This document shows positions 26,301-35,414 of a stretch of DNA of 64,000 nt, piece by piece. The position numbers and the translations under genes were made by a program. The notes under the pieces were generated by a model. That model worked only from the letters and a program-made list of their open reading frames with translations, was not told the DNA's origin and made no database searches. Numbering within the stretch: the first letter of the stretch is position 1; each line of letters starts with the position of its first letter. Source of the stretch: Methylobacterium terricola (GTDB lineage: Bacteria; Pseudomonadota; Alphaproteobacteria; Rhizobiales; Beijerinckiaceae); contig NZ_VDDA01000014.1 in the NCBI RefSeq assembly GCF_006151805.1, forward strand, positions 1 to 64,000, given 5' to 3'.

Positions 26301-27836
26301 TTCGACGCGCTTCGGCTCGACCAGGTCGTCAGGACCTACGGCGCGACCGTGGCCCTCGGCGGCGCGACGATCGCCGTCGCCACCGGCGAGGTCCACGCGC
26401 TCCTCGGCGAGAACGGGGCCGGCAAGTCGACCACCGTCAAGCTGCTGTCGGGCCTGATCCGCCCGAGCGCCGGCACGATCCGGGTCTTCGGGCAGGACGT
26501 GGCGATGACGCGCCCGGCCGATGCGCATCGGCTCGGCATCCAGACGGCGTTCCAGGAGATCAGCCTGGTGCCCGACCTCACGGTCGCCGAGACCATGCTC
26601 CTGCCCGACGGGCCGCGCAGCCGCCTCGGCCTCCTGCGCCGGCGCGAGGGCGAGGCGCAGGTCCGCGCCCATCTGGACCGGATCGGGCTCGCGGCGATCG
26701 ACACCCGCACCGAGGTCCGCGCCCTCGACCTGCCGCAGCGCCAGAAGATCGAGATCGCCCGGGCGGTGTTCCGCCGGCCGCGCATCCTCCTCCTCGACGA
26801 GCCGACCTCGGCCCTGTCGGGCGGCGACATCGACTGGCTCGGCGGCCTCATCGCCGGGCTGAAGGCCGGCGGCGTGACGACGATCTTCATCTCGCACCGC
26901 ATGGCCGAGGTGCGCCGGTTCTGCGACCGCCTCACCGTGCTGCGCAACGGCAAGGATGCCGGCACCGCGCGGGTGGGCGAGGTCGACGACGACACGGTGA
27001 TCCGGATGATCATCGGGCGCTCGCTCGAGGCCACCTTCCCGCCGCGGCCCGCGCCCGCGCCCCGGCCGCCGGAGGCGGTCCCGGTCCTGGCCGGGGACGG
27101 CCTCAGCACGGCCGGCAAGTTGCGCCAGGCGAGCTTCTCGCTCTGGCCGGGCGAGATCCTGGGCATCGCGGGCCTGCAGGGGATGGGCCAGCAGGACCTG
27201 TTCCACGCCTGCTTCGGGCTGGTCCCGCTCACCGCCGGGACCCTCTCGGTCGACGGCCGCGCCATCACCCTGCGCTCGCCGAAGGACGCGATCCTGCCGC
27301 AGGTCGGCCTCTCGCTGGTGCCGGAGGAGCGCAAGACCGAGGGGCTGTTCCTCACCCGCGACGGCGGCTTCAACGTCTCGCTGCCGGTGATCGACCGCTA
27401 TTCGCGCTTCGGGCTCGTCGACCGGGCGGCCGAGAGCCGGGACGTGGCGGCGGCGCTGGCGCAGGTCGACATCCATCCGCGCGCCATCTTCACCCCGGCC
27501 GGCGCGTTCAGCGGCGGCAACCAGCAGAAGATCGCCATCGCCAAGTGGCTGATCACCGGCGGCCGCGTGCTGCTGATGTTCGACCCCACCCGCGGCATCG
27601 ACATCGGCACCAAGCACCAGCTCTACGTCCTGATGCGGGATTTCGCGGCGGCGGGCGGCGCGGTGCTGCTCTACTCGACGGAGATCACCGAATTGGTGCA
27701 CCTCTGCGACCGGGTGCTCGTCCTGTATGGCGGCACGGTCGTGGACGAGGTGCAGGGCGAGGCGATCGACGAGGAACGGATCATGCGCGGGGCCCTCGGC
27801 GGGACCGGGATTGCCCGCCACGGAGCGCCAGCATGA
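26289..27836 (+). CDS. Sugar-type ABC double ATPase
   Basis: This 515-residue RbsA/XylG-type protein has two ATPase domains. The first has Walker A GENGAGKST, a degenerate signature (ALDLPQRQKIEIARA) and Walker B ILLLDEPTSALSG. The second has Walker A-like AGLQGMGQQD, signature FSGGNQQKIAIAKWL and Walker B VLLMFDPTRGID. Its ATG is the third of the 20-bp repeat series and overlaps the stop of a mini-ORF, so translation may depend on coupling. It overlaps the fused permease gene by 4 bp. Confidence 0.9.
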   Translation: MTGSFDALRLDQVVRTYGATVALGGATIAVATGEVHALLGENGAGKSTTVKLLSGLIRPSAGTIRVFGQDVAMTRPADAHRLGIQTAFQEISLVPDLTVAETMLLPDGPRSRLGLLRRREGEAQVRAHLDRIGLAAIDTRTEVRALDLPQRQKIEIARAVFRRPRILLLDEPTSALSGGDIDWLGGLIAGLKAGGVTTIFISHRMAEVRRFCDRLTVLRNGKDAGTARVGEVDDDTVIRMIIGRSLEATFPPRPAPAPRPPEAVPVLAGDGLSTAGKLRQASFSLWPGEILGIAGLQGMGQQDLFHACFGLVPLTAGTLSVDGRAITLRSPKDAILPQVGLSLVPEERKTEGLFLTRDGGFNVSLPVIDRYSRFGLVDRAAESRDVAAALAQVDIHPRAIFTPAGAFSGGNQQKIAIAKWLITGGRVLLMFDPTRGIDIGTKHQLYVLMRDFAAAGGAVLLYSTEITELVHLCDRVLVLYGGTVVDEVQGEAIDEERIMRGALGGTGIARHGAPA

Positions 27837-29899
27837 CGAGCCTCGCCGCGATACCCGTCCGGGCCGCCGCCCCGGCGTCACGCTCCGGCGCCTGGCGGTC
27901 CGCCCTGGCGCGGCACCGGGGGGCGCTGATCGCGCTCGCGGTCTTTGCCATCCTGTTGACCACCGTCGTCCTGATCTCGGGCTTCAACTACTTCCAGTTC
28001 AGCTTCATCTCCTCCGGCGGGGCGGCGCTGGCGCTCGCGTCCGTCGGGCAGACCGTCGTGGTGCTCACCGGCGGGTTCGACCTGTCGGCCGGGGCCGTGG
28101 TGTCCCTCGTCAACGTCGTGCTGGGGACCGGGATGGGGCCGGGCCTCGGCTCCCAGGTCCTGTTCGGCCTCGCGGCGCTCGGCATCGGGGCGGTGGTGGG
28201 TGCATTCAACGGCGTCTTCGTCGCCTATGTCCGGATGCAGCCGATCGTCGTGACCCTGTCGACGATGTTCATCGTCCAGGGCGTGACGCTGCTGATCAGC
28301 GACAAGCCGGGCGGCAGCATCGCGCCCGAATTCGTGAGCGCCTTCACCGGCGACGCGATTCCCGGGATCCTGCCGGCGCCGGTGCTCGTCGTCGCCGCCG
28401 CCGCCGCCCTGTGGCTCCTCGTCAAGGCGACGCGGTTCGGGATCGGCCTCTACGCCGTCGGCAGCGACGAGGGTGCGGCCTTCGCCTCCGGCCTCGACAC
28501 CCGCTTCGTCACCTTCCGGGCCTACGTGCTGGCCGGCCTCTTCTACGGCGCCGCCGGCGCCTTCGTGTCGGCGCAGACCGGGTCGGCGGATCCGCTGGTC
28601 GGCAATGCCATGCTGCTGCAGATCTTCACCGCGGTGGCGCTGGGGGGGACTCTGCTCGGCGGCGGGCGCGGCGGCGCCATCGGCTCGATCATCGGCGCCT
28701 ACACGCTGATGATCGCCGTCAACATCCTGCTCGCCCTCGACGTCCCGGCCTTCTACGCGTCGGTGGCCGAGGGCACGCTGCTCATCCTCGCCGTGGTGGG
28801 CGGCTCGTTCGGCCGGCACGCGCCGCTCGCGAACGCCCTCCGGCTCGGGCTCCTCACGGTGAAGGCGCGCCGGGACGGGACGCTCGCCTCGTCCCGCCGC
28901 CCGCACCGCCCGGCGCTCGTCCTGCCGCCGGTGGCCGGCCGGAGCCACCCGCCCGCCGCCTCCGGCTGGCTCGTGCGCCACCGGGAGGCGCTGAAATACA
29001 CGCTGCCGGCCTATGCCGGCCTGGTCCTGGTGCTGGGGGCGACGCAAGCGCTCAACGGCAACGCGATGACCAATCCCGGCTTCTTCAACGCGCTCGTCGT
29101 GCTGTCGTCCTTCCTGGCGATCCTGGCCCTGGGCCAGGGGACGGCGATCCTGACCGGCGGCCTCGACCTGTCGCTGCCGTGGATGATCTCCCTCGTCGGC
29201 ATCGTGGTGGCGGGCCTCGTCAGCGGCTCGGACCAGGCGGCCCTCTGGGCGGTGCCGCTGGGGCTCTGCCTCGGGGCGGCGCTCGGGGCGGTCAACGGGA
29301 TCGGCATCGTGCTGTTCGGCCTGCCGCCGATCGTCATGACGCTCGCGATGAACGGCATCCTTCAGGGGGCGGCTCTGGTCTATAGCGGCGGCACCCCGTC
29401 CGGCTTCGCCTCGCCGGGGATGCGCTGGGTCATGACCGGCCAGCTCCTCGGCGCCACGCCGGTGGTGTGGGGCGTCGCGGCCTTCGCGCTCGCCGCCACG
29501 CTCCTGCTCGGCCGCACGGTGTTCGGGCGCCGGGTCTACGCCGTCGGCAACAGCCCGCTCGCCGCCCGCTTCAGCGGCGTCGGCGTCGGCGGCACGCTGA
29601 TCGGGGTCTACGCCCTGTCGGGCTTCTGCGCGGCCCTGGTCGGCGTCCTGCTCGCCTCGTTCAGCGGCCAGGCCAGCCTCGGCATGGGCGACGAGTACCT
29701 GTTGCCGTCGATCGCCGCGGTGGTGGTCGGCGGGAGCCTGATCACCGGCGGCCGGGGCCGCTATCCCGGCATGCTCGGGGGCGTGCTGCTGCTCACCGCG
29801 CTCTCGACGCTGCTCGCCGGCACCATGCTGCCCCATGCGGTGCGCGACATCATCTTCGGCCTCGTCGTGCTCGGGGCCGTGCTCGCCCTGCGCGACTGA
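27833..29899 (+). CDS. Fused double permease of the sugar-type ABC importer
   Basis: This 688-residue protein is formed by two RbsC-type permeases in one chain. Half 1 spans about residues 25-345 and half 2 about 385-688. Each half repeats the family core: GQTVVVLTGGFDLSAGAVVSL in the first, GQGTAILTGGLDLSLPWMISL in the second. Each also has the coupling-helix region with GGTLLGGGRGG or GGSLITGGRGR. A basic linker (KARRDGTLASSRRPHRP) joins them. Such importers normally use two separate permease subunits, so the fusion fixes a 1:1 heterodimer. It starts with ATGA overlapping the ATPase stop. Confidence 0.9.
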   Translation: MTSLAAIPVRAAAPASRSGAWRSALARHRGALIALAVFAILLTTVVLISGFNYFQFSFISSGGAALALASVGQTVVVLTGGFDLSAGAVVSLVNVVLGTGMGPGLGSQVLFGLAALGIGAVVGAFNGVFVAYVRMQPIVVTLSTMFIVQGVTLLISDKPGGSIAPEFVSAFTGDAIPGILPAPVLVVAAAAALWLLVKATRFGIGLYAVGSDEGAAFASGLDTRFVTFRAYVLAGLFYGAAGAFVSAQTGSADPLVGNAMLLQIFTAVALGGTLLGGGRGGAIGSIIGAYTLMIAVNILLALDVPAFYASVAEGTLLILAVVGGSFGRHAPLANALRLGLLTVKARRDGTLASSRRPHRPALVLPPVAGRSHPPAASGWLVRHREALKYTLPAYAGLVLVLGATQALNGNAMTNPGFFNALVVLSSFLAILALGQGTAILTGGLDLSLPWMISLVGIVVAGLVSGSDQAALWAVPLGLCLGAALGAVNGIGIVLFGLPPIVMTLAMNGILQGAALVYSGGTPSGFASPGMRWVMTGQLLGATPVVWGVAAFALAATLLLGRTVFGRRVYAVGNSPLAARFSGVGVGGTLIGVYALSGFCAALVGVLLASFSGQASLGMGDEYLLPSIAAVVVGGSLITGGRGRYPGMLGGVLLLTALSTLLAGTMLPHAVRDIIFGLVVLGAVLALRD

Positions 29900-29950
29900 G
29901 CGCGGGCGACGGGGGGCATCGACGACCAGACGTCGACACGGGAGGATTCC

Positions 29951-30826
29951 ATGCGCATCGAGATCCTGGCGGACGTCAAGACGACCCTCGGCGAGGGCCC
30001 GCTCTGGGACGTCGACGAGCAGCGCCTCTACTGGATCGACAGCTTCGACGGACGGGTGTTCCGCTGCACCGCGGACGGACGCGAGATCCGCGCCTGGGAC
30101 GTGCCGCAGAAGATCGGCTCGATGGCCCTGCGCCGCACCGGCGGGGCGATCGTGTCGCTGCAACGCGGCTTCCACGCCCTCGACTTCGAGACCGGCGAGG
30201 TCACGCTGATCCACGACCCCGAGCCCGACCGGCCGGCGAACCGGCTCAACGACGGCAAGGTCGACCGGCAGGGCCGCTTCGTCGCCGGCTCGATGGACAC
30301 GATGGAGGAAGGCGCCAACGGCGCGCTCTACCGCCTCGACCCCGACTTGAGCGTGCACCGGCTCGACTCCGGCATCATCTGCTCGAACGGCCCGTGCTGG
30401 AGCCCGGACGGCACCACCTTCTACTTCAACGACACGTGGTCGGGCGAGATCTGGGCCTACGACTACGACACGGCGACGGGGGCCGTCTCGAACCGGCGCA
30501 CCTTCGCGGCGGTCGAGACGGCGAATGGCGGCGCGGCCGACGGGTCGACGGTCGACGCGGAAGGCTGCCTGTGGAACGCGCTCGTCTATGACGGCAAGCT
30601 CGTCCGCTACCGGCCGGACGGCACGGTCGACCGGGTCGTCGAGATGCCGGTCAAGAAGGTGACCAGCGTGATGTTCGGCGACCCGGATCTCGACGTCCTC
30701 TACGTGACCTCGATGGCCAAGCCCCCGCTGCCGCGCTTCCCCGGCGACGGCCCCCTGCGCGGCAGCCTGTTCGCCATCCACGATCTCGGGGTGCGCGGCG
30801 TGCCCGAGATGCGCTTCGCCGGGTGA
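29951..30826 (+). CDS. SMP-30/gluconolactonase-family lactonase
   Basis: This 291-residue six-bladed beta-propeller enzyme of the SMP-30/LRE family is expected to open sugar lactones. The divalent-metal ligands of the family are visible: E15 (GEGPLWD), N100 (NRLNDGKVD), N146 (SNGPCWSPDG) and D197 (ADGSTVDAEG). Start: ATG 29951 with GGGAGGA upstream. As the last gene of the operon it suggests that the imported sugar is oxidised to a lactone by a dehydrogenase encoded elsewhere. Confidence 0.87.
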   Translation: MRIEILADVKTTLGEGPLWDVDEQRLYWIDSFDGRVFRCTADGREIRAWDVPQKIGSMALRRTGGAIVSLQRGFHALDFETGEVTLIHDPEPDRPANRLNDGKVDRQGRFVAGSMDTMEEGANGALYRLDPDLSVHRLDSGIICSNGPCWSPDGTTFYFNDTWSGEIWAYDYDTATGAVSNRRTFAAVETANGGAADGSTVDAEGCLWNALVYDGKLVRYRPDGTVDRVVEMPVKKVTSVMFGDPDLDVLYVTSMAKPPLPRFPGDGPLRGSLFAIHDLGVRGVPEMRFAG

Positions 30827-31134
30827 CGAAACGAGCCCGGCGGATCCGGCGCGAGGCGGCGGGCCGCCGTCGCCATCGCGGCGGTGGCGTCCTGGATCGA
30901 GCCGCGAGGCGCGATGCCCTCCGTGCCCCCGTCGAGACCGGTGACGACGCCCATGGGTGGCTCCGGCATCGACACTTTGGCGCAGGATGACGGACGTCGC
31001 GCACGGCGACCGGCGCAGCCGCCCGAACGGCAGGTGGGCGACCACGCCCGGCTGCCGGTCCCGGGTAGCCATCGGCCCGGGCCGGCGGCATCGTCGCGCG
31101 CGAGGCGTACCACCGAAGACCCGAGCCCAAGACC
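30827..31134. other. Intergenic region between the lactonase and LysR genes
   Basis: No gene, strong hairpin or clear promoter was seen in these 308 bp. It is uniformly GC-rich, with a run of short frames on both strands that look like chance. Confidence 0.4.
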
Positions 31135-32085
31135 ATGAACCCGCTCCGGCGCATGCTGCCGTCCAACCACGCCCTGTTCGTGTTCGAGGCGGTGGCGCGC
31201 AACCGGGGCTTCACCCGGGCGGCGGCCGAGCTGAACGTGACGCAGCCGGCGGTCAGCAAGGCGATGGCGCAGCTCGAGCGCCATCTCGGCGTGCGCCTCG
31301 TCGACCGCTCGGGCGACGGCATCGCGCTGACCGAGGACGGCGCCATCCTCTATCGCCGGGTGGCGGACGGCTTCCGGGGCATCGAGGCGGCGCTCCGCGA
31401 GATCGACATCCGCCGCACCGGCATCGACACGGTCACGCTCTCCCTGTCCTCGGCCTTCACCACCCACTGGCTGATGCCGCGCATCAACACCCTGCAGGAG
31501 GCGTTCCCGTCGGTCGATTTCCGGTTCCAGCTCATCCCCGGGGCGCTCGCCGGCCCGGTCGACGACGTCGATCTCGGCATGCGCTTCGTCGAGGGGCCCG
31601 ATCTCGACCACGAGGCCCTGTTCCTGATGAACGAGGTGATGCTGCCGGTCTGCAGCCCGGCCTACCGGGCCGGCCGCGAGGCCGATCCCGACGGCCGCAC
31701 CACCTTCGTGAACCTCACCGCCACCTCGCCGATGTGGATCGGCGGGGTCGATCCGGGGCCCGACTGGAACGGCTCGCGGGCCTCGCTCAACTTCTCCGAC
31801 TATGCCGTGGTGCTGCAGGCCGCCCTGCTGGGCCAGGGCGTCGCGCTGGGCTGGGCCAGCGTGGTCTCGCACTGGCTCGCGACCGGCGACCTCGTGCCGG
31901 CGGCCTCCCGCCTCACCCGCACGGCGCGGATGTGCCAGCTCATCCACCTGCGCTCGCGGCCGCTGCGCCGCTCGGTCGTCGCCGTGCGCGACTGGATCGT
32001 CGCCGAGATGCGGGCCGACGTGGCGAAGGTCGACCGGCTCTATCCGGAGCTGGGCTTGGGCCGGGCCTGCTTCGACGCGTCATAA
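31135..32085 (+). CDS. LysR-family transcriptional regulator (GcvA-like) of the polyamine-type operon
   Basis: This 316-residue LTTR has an N-terminal HTH (FEAVARNRGFTRAAAEL, VTQPAVSKAMAQLERHLG) and an effector domain with LSLSSAFTTHWLMPRI and FPSVDFRFQLIPG. It is similar to the LysR at 5954, and the two are probably paralogues. It lies just upstream of, and on the same strand as, the spermidine/putrescine-type operon. A T-N11-A palindrome sits exactly at its stop codon, between it and that operon. Start: ATG 31135, weak ribosome site; ATG 31153 is possible. Confidence 0.87.
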   Translation: MNPLRRMLPSNHALFVFEAVARNRGFTRAAAELNVTQPAVSKAMAQLERHLGVRLVDRSGDGIALTEDGAILYRRVADGFRGIEAALREIDIRRTGIDTVTLSLSSAFTTHWLMPRINTLQEAFPSVDFRFQLIPGALAGPVDDVDLGMRFVEGPDLDHEALFLMNEVMLPVCSPAYRAGREADPDGRTTFVNLTATSPMWIGGVDPGPDWNGSRASLNFSDYAVVLQAALLGQGVALGWASVVSHWLATGDLVPAASRLTRTARMCQLIHLRSRPLRRSVVAVRDWIVAEMRADVAKVDRLYPELGLGRACFDAS

Positions 32086-32097
32086 CCTGGAGTTATG
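32081..32097. promoter_or_regulatory. LysR-type operator candidate, ATAA-N7-TTAT, before the polyamine-type operon
   Basis: CATAAC-CTGGA-GTTATG is a 6-bp perfect inverted repeat whose core fits T-N11-A. It overlaps the lysR stop codon and lies 93 bp before the ABC ATPase start, a suitable place for activation of the downstream operon by this LysR. Inference from position and symmetry. Confidence 0.5.
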
Positions 32098-32189
32098 TCC
32101 CTGCGGATTTTTTCGACATTGAACCGGGGCGCCGCTTTTGTGAGCTTTCCGTCGGTCGGCAGCACCGGACGCGAAGGCGGCACCCCACG

Positions 32190-33314
32190 ATGGCGGCAGC
32201 GGGTTCGAACTCGGGCGTGAAACACGGGCCGCTCGCCGGCGGCAGCGTCGGGGTGTCGATCCGCAACGCGACCCGGCGCTACGGCGCCTTCACGGCCCTC
32301 GACGACGTCTCCCTCGACGTCGCGCCCGGCGAGTTCCTGTCCCTCCTCGGACCGTCGGGCTCGGGCAAGACCACGCTGCTCGGCATCCTCGGCGGCTTCA
32401 CCGTGCCGTCCTCCGGCAGCGTGCATTTCGGCGCGACCGACGTGACCTTCCTGCCGCCGCACAAGCGCGACATCGGCGTGGTGTTCCAGAACTACGCCCT
32501 GTTCCCGCATCTGAGCGTGGGCGAGAACGTCGCCTTCCCGCTGCGGGCCCGGCGCGAGCCCAAGGCCTCCTGGGGAAAGCGGGTGGCCGAGGCCCTCGCG
32601 ATGGTGGAGCTCACCGGCTACGAGGACCGGGCGATCTCGCAGCTCTCCGGCGGCCAGCGCCAGCGCGTGGCGCTCGCCCGCGCCATCGTGTTCCGGCCGC
32701 GGCTGATCCTGATGGACGAGCCGCTCTCGGCCCTCGACAAGCACCTGCGCGAGACGATGCAGATCGAGCTGCGGCGCCTGCACCGGCAGCTCGAAGCGAC
32801 CATCATCTACGTCACCCACGACCAGCGCGAGGCGCTGACGATGAGCGACCGCATCGCGATCCTGCGCGGCGGGCGCCTCGCCCAGGTCGACACGCCCGAG
32901 CGCCTGCACGACCGGCCGTCGAGCGCCTTCGTGGCGAGCTTCATCGGCGAATCGACCCTGGTGCCGGTGACCCGCACCGGCCCCGACGCCATCGCGCTCG
33001 GGTCGACGACCCTGCGCAGCGCCCGGCCCCTGCCGGCGGGCGAGGCCCTGCTGCTCGCGATCCAGACCGAGAAGCTGATCGTCGCGAGCGAGACGTCGGC
33101 CGACGGCTACAACCGCCTGACCGGCCGGGTGACCGACATCGTCTACCAGGGCGAAAGCCTGCGGGTGTTCGTCGCCCTCGATCACGGGCCGGAGATCTCC
33201 CTGCGCCAGCCGGCTCACCATGCCGGGCGCCTCGCGATTCCCGCCCCCGGCGGCGTCCTCACCGCCCTCCTTCACCCGCAGGACACCATCGTGGTGCCGG
33301 CGGAATCCGCCTGA
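32190..33314 (+). CDS. Spermidine/putrescine-type ABC ATPase (PotA-like)
   Basis: This 374-residue single ATPase has Walker A GPSGSGKTT, the Q-loop VFQNYALFPH, signature LSGGQRQRV and Walker B LILMDEPLSALD. A C-terminal TOBE domain (~290-370) is typical of PotA/FbpC-type subunits. It begins at ATG 32190 with GAAGG upstream. It is separated from its binding protein and permeases by two enzyme genes (HAD and amine oxidase), all on the same strand, which points to one catabolic-transport operon. Confidence 0.88.
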   Translation: MAAAGSNSGVKHGPLAGGSVGVSIRNATRRYGAFTALDDVSLDVAPGEFLSLLGPSGSGKTTLLGILGGFTVPSSGSVHFGATDVTFLPPHKRDIGVVFQNYALFPHLSVGENVAFPLRARREPKASWGKRVAEALAMVELTGYEDRAISQLSGGQRQRVALARAIVFRPRLILMDEPLSALDKHLRETMQIELRRLHRQLEATIIYVTHDQREALTMSDRIAILRGGRLAQVDTPERLHDRPSSAFVASFIGESTLVPVTRTGPDAIALGSTTLRSARPLPAGEALLLAIQTEKLIVASETSADGYNRLTGRVTDIVYQGESLRVFVALDHGPEISLRQPAHHAGRLAIPAPGGVLTALLHPQDTIVVPAESA

Positions 33315-33344
33315 CCTGTCCTTGTACTCTTGGAAGGATCGCCC

Positions 33345-34079
33345 ATGCCCGCTGCCACCCTCGACACCTTCAAGGTCCTCACCTTCGACGTCGTCGGCAC
33401 CCTGATCGACTTCGAGAAGGGCATTCTCGACCAGCTGCGCGCCGTCTCGGGCCGCAGCCCGGAGAGCTTGAGCGACGCGACGCTCTTCGCCTCCTACCTC
33501 AAGGGCCGCGAGCTCAACTACGAGCGGTCGAGCGAAGTCTTCGCCGACGTCTACCGCCACGTCGCGCGTGAGTTCGGCTTCCCGAACTCGGACGCCGATG
33601 CCGACGCGTTCCAGCTCTCGGTGCTGCGCTGGCCTGCCTTCTCCGATTCGGTGGCGGCGCTCAAGCGCCTGCGCAAGCATTACCGCCTCGTCGCGATGAC
33701 GAATGCCGACCGCTCGGCCTTCTCGTTCTATTCCCACACCCTCGGGAGCCCGTTCCACGACAGCGTGACCTACGACGATACCGGCGTCGCCAAGCCGAAT
33801 CCGCAGTTCTTCGCCTTCAACCGCGGCCGGCAATCGGCTCTCGGCTACAAGCAGAGCGACATGCTCCATGTCGCCCAGAGCCAGTACCACGACATCGGCG
33901 TCGCCCGGGACCTCGGCTACACCGTCTGCTGGATCGAGCGCCGCCAGGGCCTCGAAGGGTTCGGCGGCACGCCAGAGCCCGAGCGGCTGACCACCCCCGA
34001 CTATCATTTCCCGACCCTGGAGAAGCTCGCCGACGCCGCCGACGCGGCCTTCGCGGCGGCCGCCCGGCAGGCGGCCTGA
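33345..34079 (+). CDS. HAD hydrolase, L-2-haloacid dehalogenase-like
   Basis: This 244-residue haloacid dehalogenase-superfamily protein has nucleophile D15 in LTFDVVGTLIDF. The second motif Asp of phosphatases is replaced by Val, as in type II haloacid dehalogenases, which have a hydrophobic residue or Tyr there. Motif II is in VAMTNADRS, and the conserved Lys in GVAKPNPQFF and later acidic residues complete the site. Start: ATG 33345 with GGAAGGA. It is embedded between ABC and amine-oxidase genes. Its substrate in this operon is unknown and it may be a phosphatase-like or dehalogenase activity. Confidence 0.78.
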   Translation: MPAATLDTFKVLTFDVVGTLIDFEKGILDQLRAVSGRSPESLSDATLFASYLKGRELNYERSSEVFADVYRHVAREFGFPNSDADADAFQLSVLRWPAFSDSVAALKRLRKHYRLVAMTNADRSAFSFYSHTLGSPFHDSVTYDDTGVAKPNPQFFAFNRGRQSALGYKQSDMLHVAQSQYHDIGVARDLGYTVCWIERRQGLEGFGGTPEPERLTTPDYHFPTLEKLADAADAAFAAAARQAA

Positions 34080-34081
34080 CG

Positions 34082-35383
34082 ATGGATGCCTTCCCGAAGC
34101 CTCCGGCCGCCTCGCTCTGGGCCGCCGACGCGGCGCCGGCCGGACGCTTCGGGCCCCTCGACCGCGACGTCCAGGCGGACGTCGCGATCATCGGCGGCGG
34201 CTATACCGGGCTCTCCGCGGCCTTGGCCCTGGCCGAACGCGGCGAAAGGGCGGTGGTGCTGGAGGCCAACGCGATCGGCTGGGGTGCCAGCGGGCGCAAC
34301 GGCGGCGTCGTCTCGGCGAAGTTCCGGCCGTCCTTCCAGGCGATCGCGAGCCGGCACGGCCTCGCGGTGGCCAAGCGCATGCACGCCATCGCGTACGACT
34401 CGGTCGGGACCCTGGAGCGGCTGATCGCCGAGCACGGCATCGTGGAGGCGAACTACGCCCGGGTCGGCCAGCTCAAATGCGCCCACACACCCACCACCCT
34501 GGCGGGGGCGATCGCCGACGGCGAGTGGATGCGCCGGGAGATGGGCGACGGCTCGGTCTCGGTCCTGTCCGCCGAGGAGGTGGCGGCGGAGACCGGCTCG
34601 CAGGATTTCGTCGGCGGCGTGCTCTCGGCGAAGGCCGGCGGCCTGCATCCGCTCAACTATGCCCGTGGCCTCGCCCGGGCGGTCGCGGACAAGGGCATCG
34701 CGATCCACGAGGCGAGCCCGGCGTTGCGCGTCCACCGGGAGGCGGGCGGCATCCGGGTCGAGACGCCGGGCGGCGCGGTGCGGGCGCGCCAGGTGATCGT
34801 GGCGACGAACGGCTACACCGATCTCACCGGGGCGGCCGCGCCCTTGCGCACCCGCCTGATTCCGTTCCGCAGCGCGATCCTCGCCACCGAGCCGCTGTCG
34901 GACAACCTGCGCGCCGCGATCCTGCCGAGCCGGCGGATCTACGTCGAGACCCGGCGGATGATGCGCTGGTTCCGCATGGTCGATGACCGGATGGTGTTCG
35001 GCGGCCGCGGCGCCTTCGGGCGCTCCGATTCCGAAGCCGCCTTCGCGACCTTGCGCCAGGCGATGGTGCGCACCTTCCCGGCACTCGCCGACACGGCGAT
35101 CGCCTATCGCTGGTCGGGCCTCGTCGGGATGACGCTCGACGCGCTGCCGCATGTCGGGCGGCTCGACGACCGGGTCAGCTTCGCTATGGGCTACAACGGC
35201 GCCGGGGTCGCGATGTCGAGCCATCTCGGCGGCCTCGCGGCGTCGTTCGCCCTCGGCGAGGACCCGGACGTGGCGCTCCTCGGCGCCGGCGGCTTCCAGC
35301 CCGTCCCGTTCTACGGCTTGCGCGAGCCGGTGATCCGGCTCGTCGCCGGCTGGTACCAGTTCCTGGACTCGATCGGCCGCTGA
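34082..35383 (+). CDS. FAD-dependent amine oxidase (PuuB/DAO family)
   Basis: This 433-residue DAO-family flavoprotein has the N-terminal dinucleotide motif VAIIGGGYTGLSAALALAE, followed by GWGASGRNGG, the signature of gamma-glutamylputrescine oxidase (PuuB) and ordL-like enzymes. The C-terminal FAD contact GYNGAGVAMSSHLGG is present. It would oxidise a primary or secondary amine, giving an aldehyde, ammonia and H2O2. Its position between PotA-like and PotF-like genes fits polyamine or related amine breakdown. The companion glutamyl-polyamine synthetase (PuuA) is not in the window, so free amine or another N-substituted substrate is also possible. Confidence 0.83.
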   Translation: MDAFPKPPAASLWAADAAPAGRFGPLDRDVQADVAIIGGGYTGLSAALALAERGERAVVLEANAIGWGASGRNGGVVSAKFRPSFQAIASRHGLAVAKRMHAIAYDSVGTLERLIAEHGIVEANYARVGQLKCAHTPTTLAGAIADGEWMRREMGDGSVSVLSAEEVAAETGSQDFVGGVLSAKAGGLHPLNYARGLARAVADKGIAIHEASPALRVHREAGGIRVETPGGAVRARQVIVATNGYTDLTGAAAPLRTRLIPFRSAILATEPLSDNLRAAILPSRRIYVETRRMMRWFRMVDDRMVFGGRGAFGRSDSEAAFATLRQAMVRTFPALADTAIAYRWSGLVGMTLDALPHVGRLDDRVSFAMGYNGAGVAMSSHLGGLAASFALGEDPDVALLGAGGFQPVPFYGLREPVIRLVAGWYQFLDSIGR

Positions 35384-35414
35384 GACGGCGTGGTCAAACA
35401 GAGGGGAAGTCGAG

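Noticed and set aside
27878..31072. Minus-strand open frame of more than 1000 codons across the fused permease and lactonase genes
   Set aside because: Its product is a low-complexity His/Gln/Arg/Asp-rich string typical of the antisense of high-GC genes.
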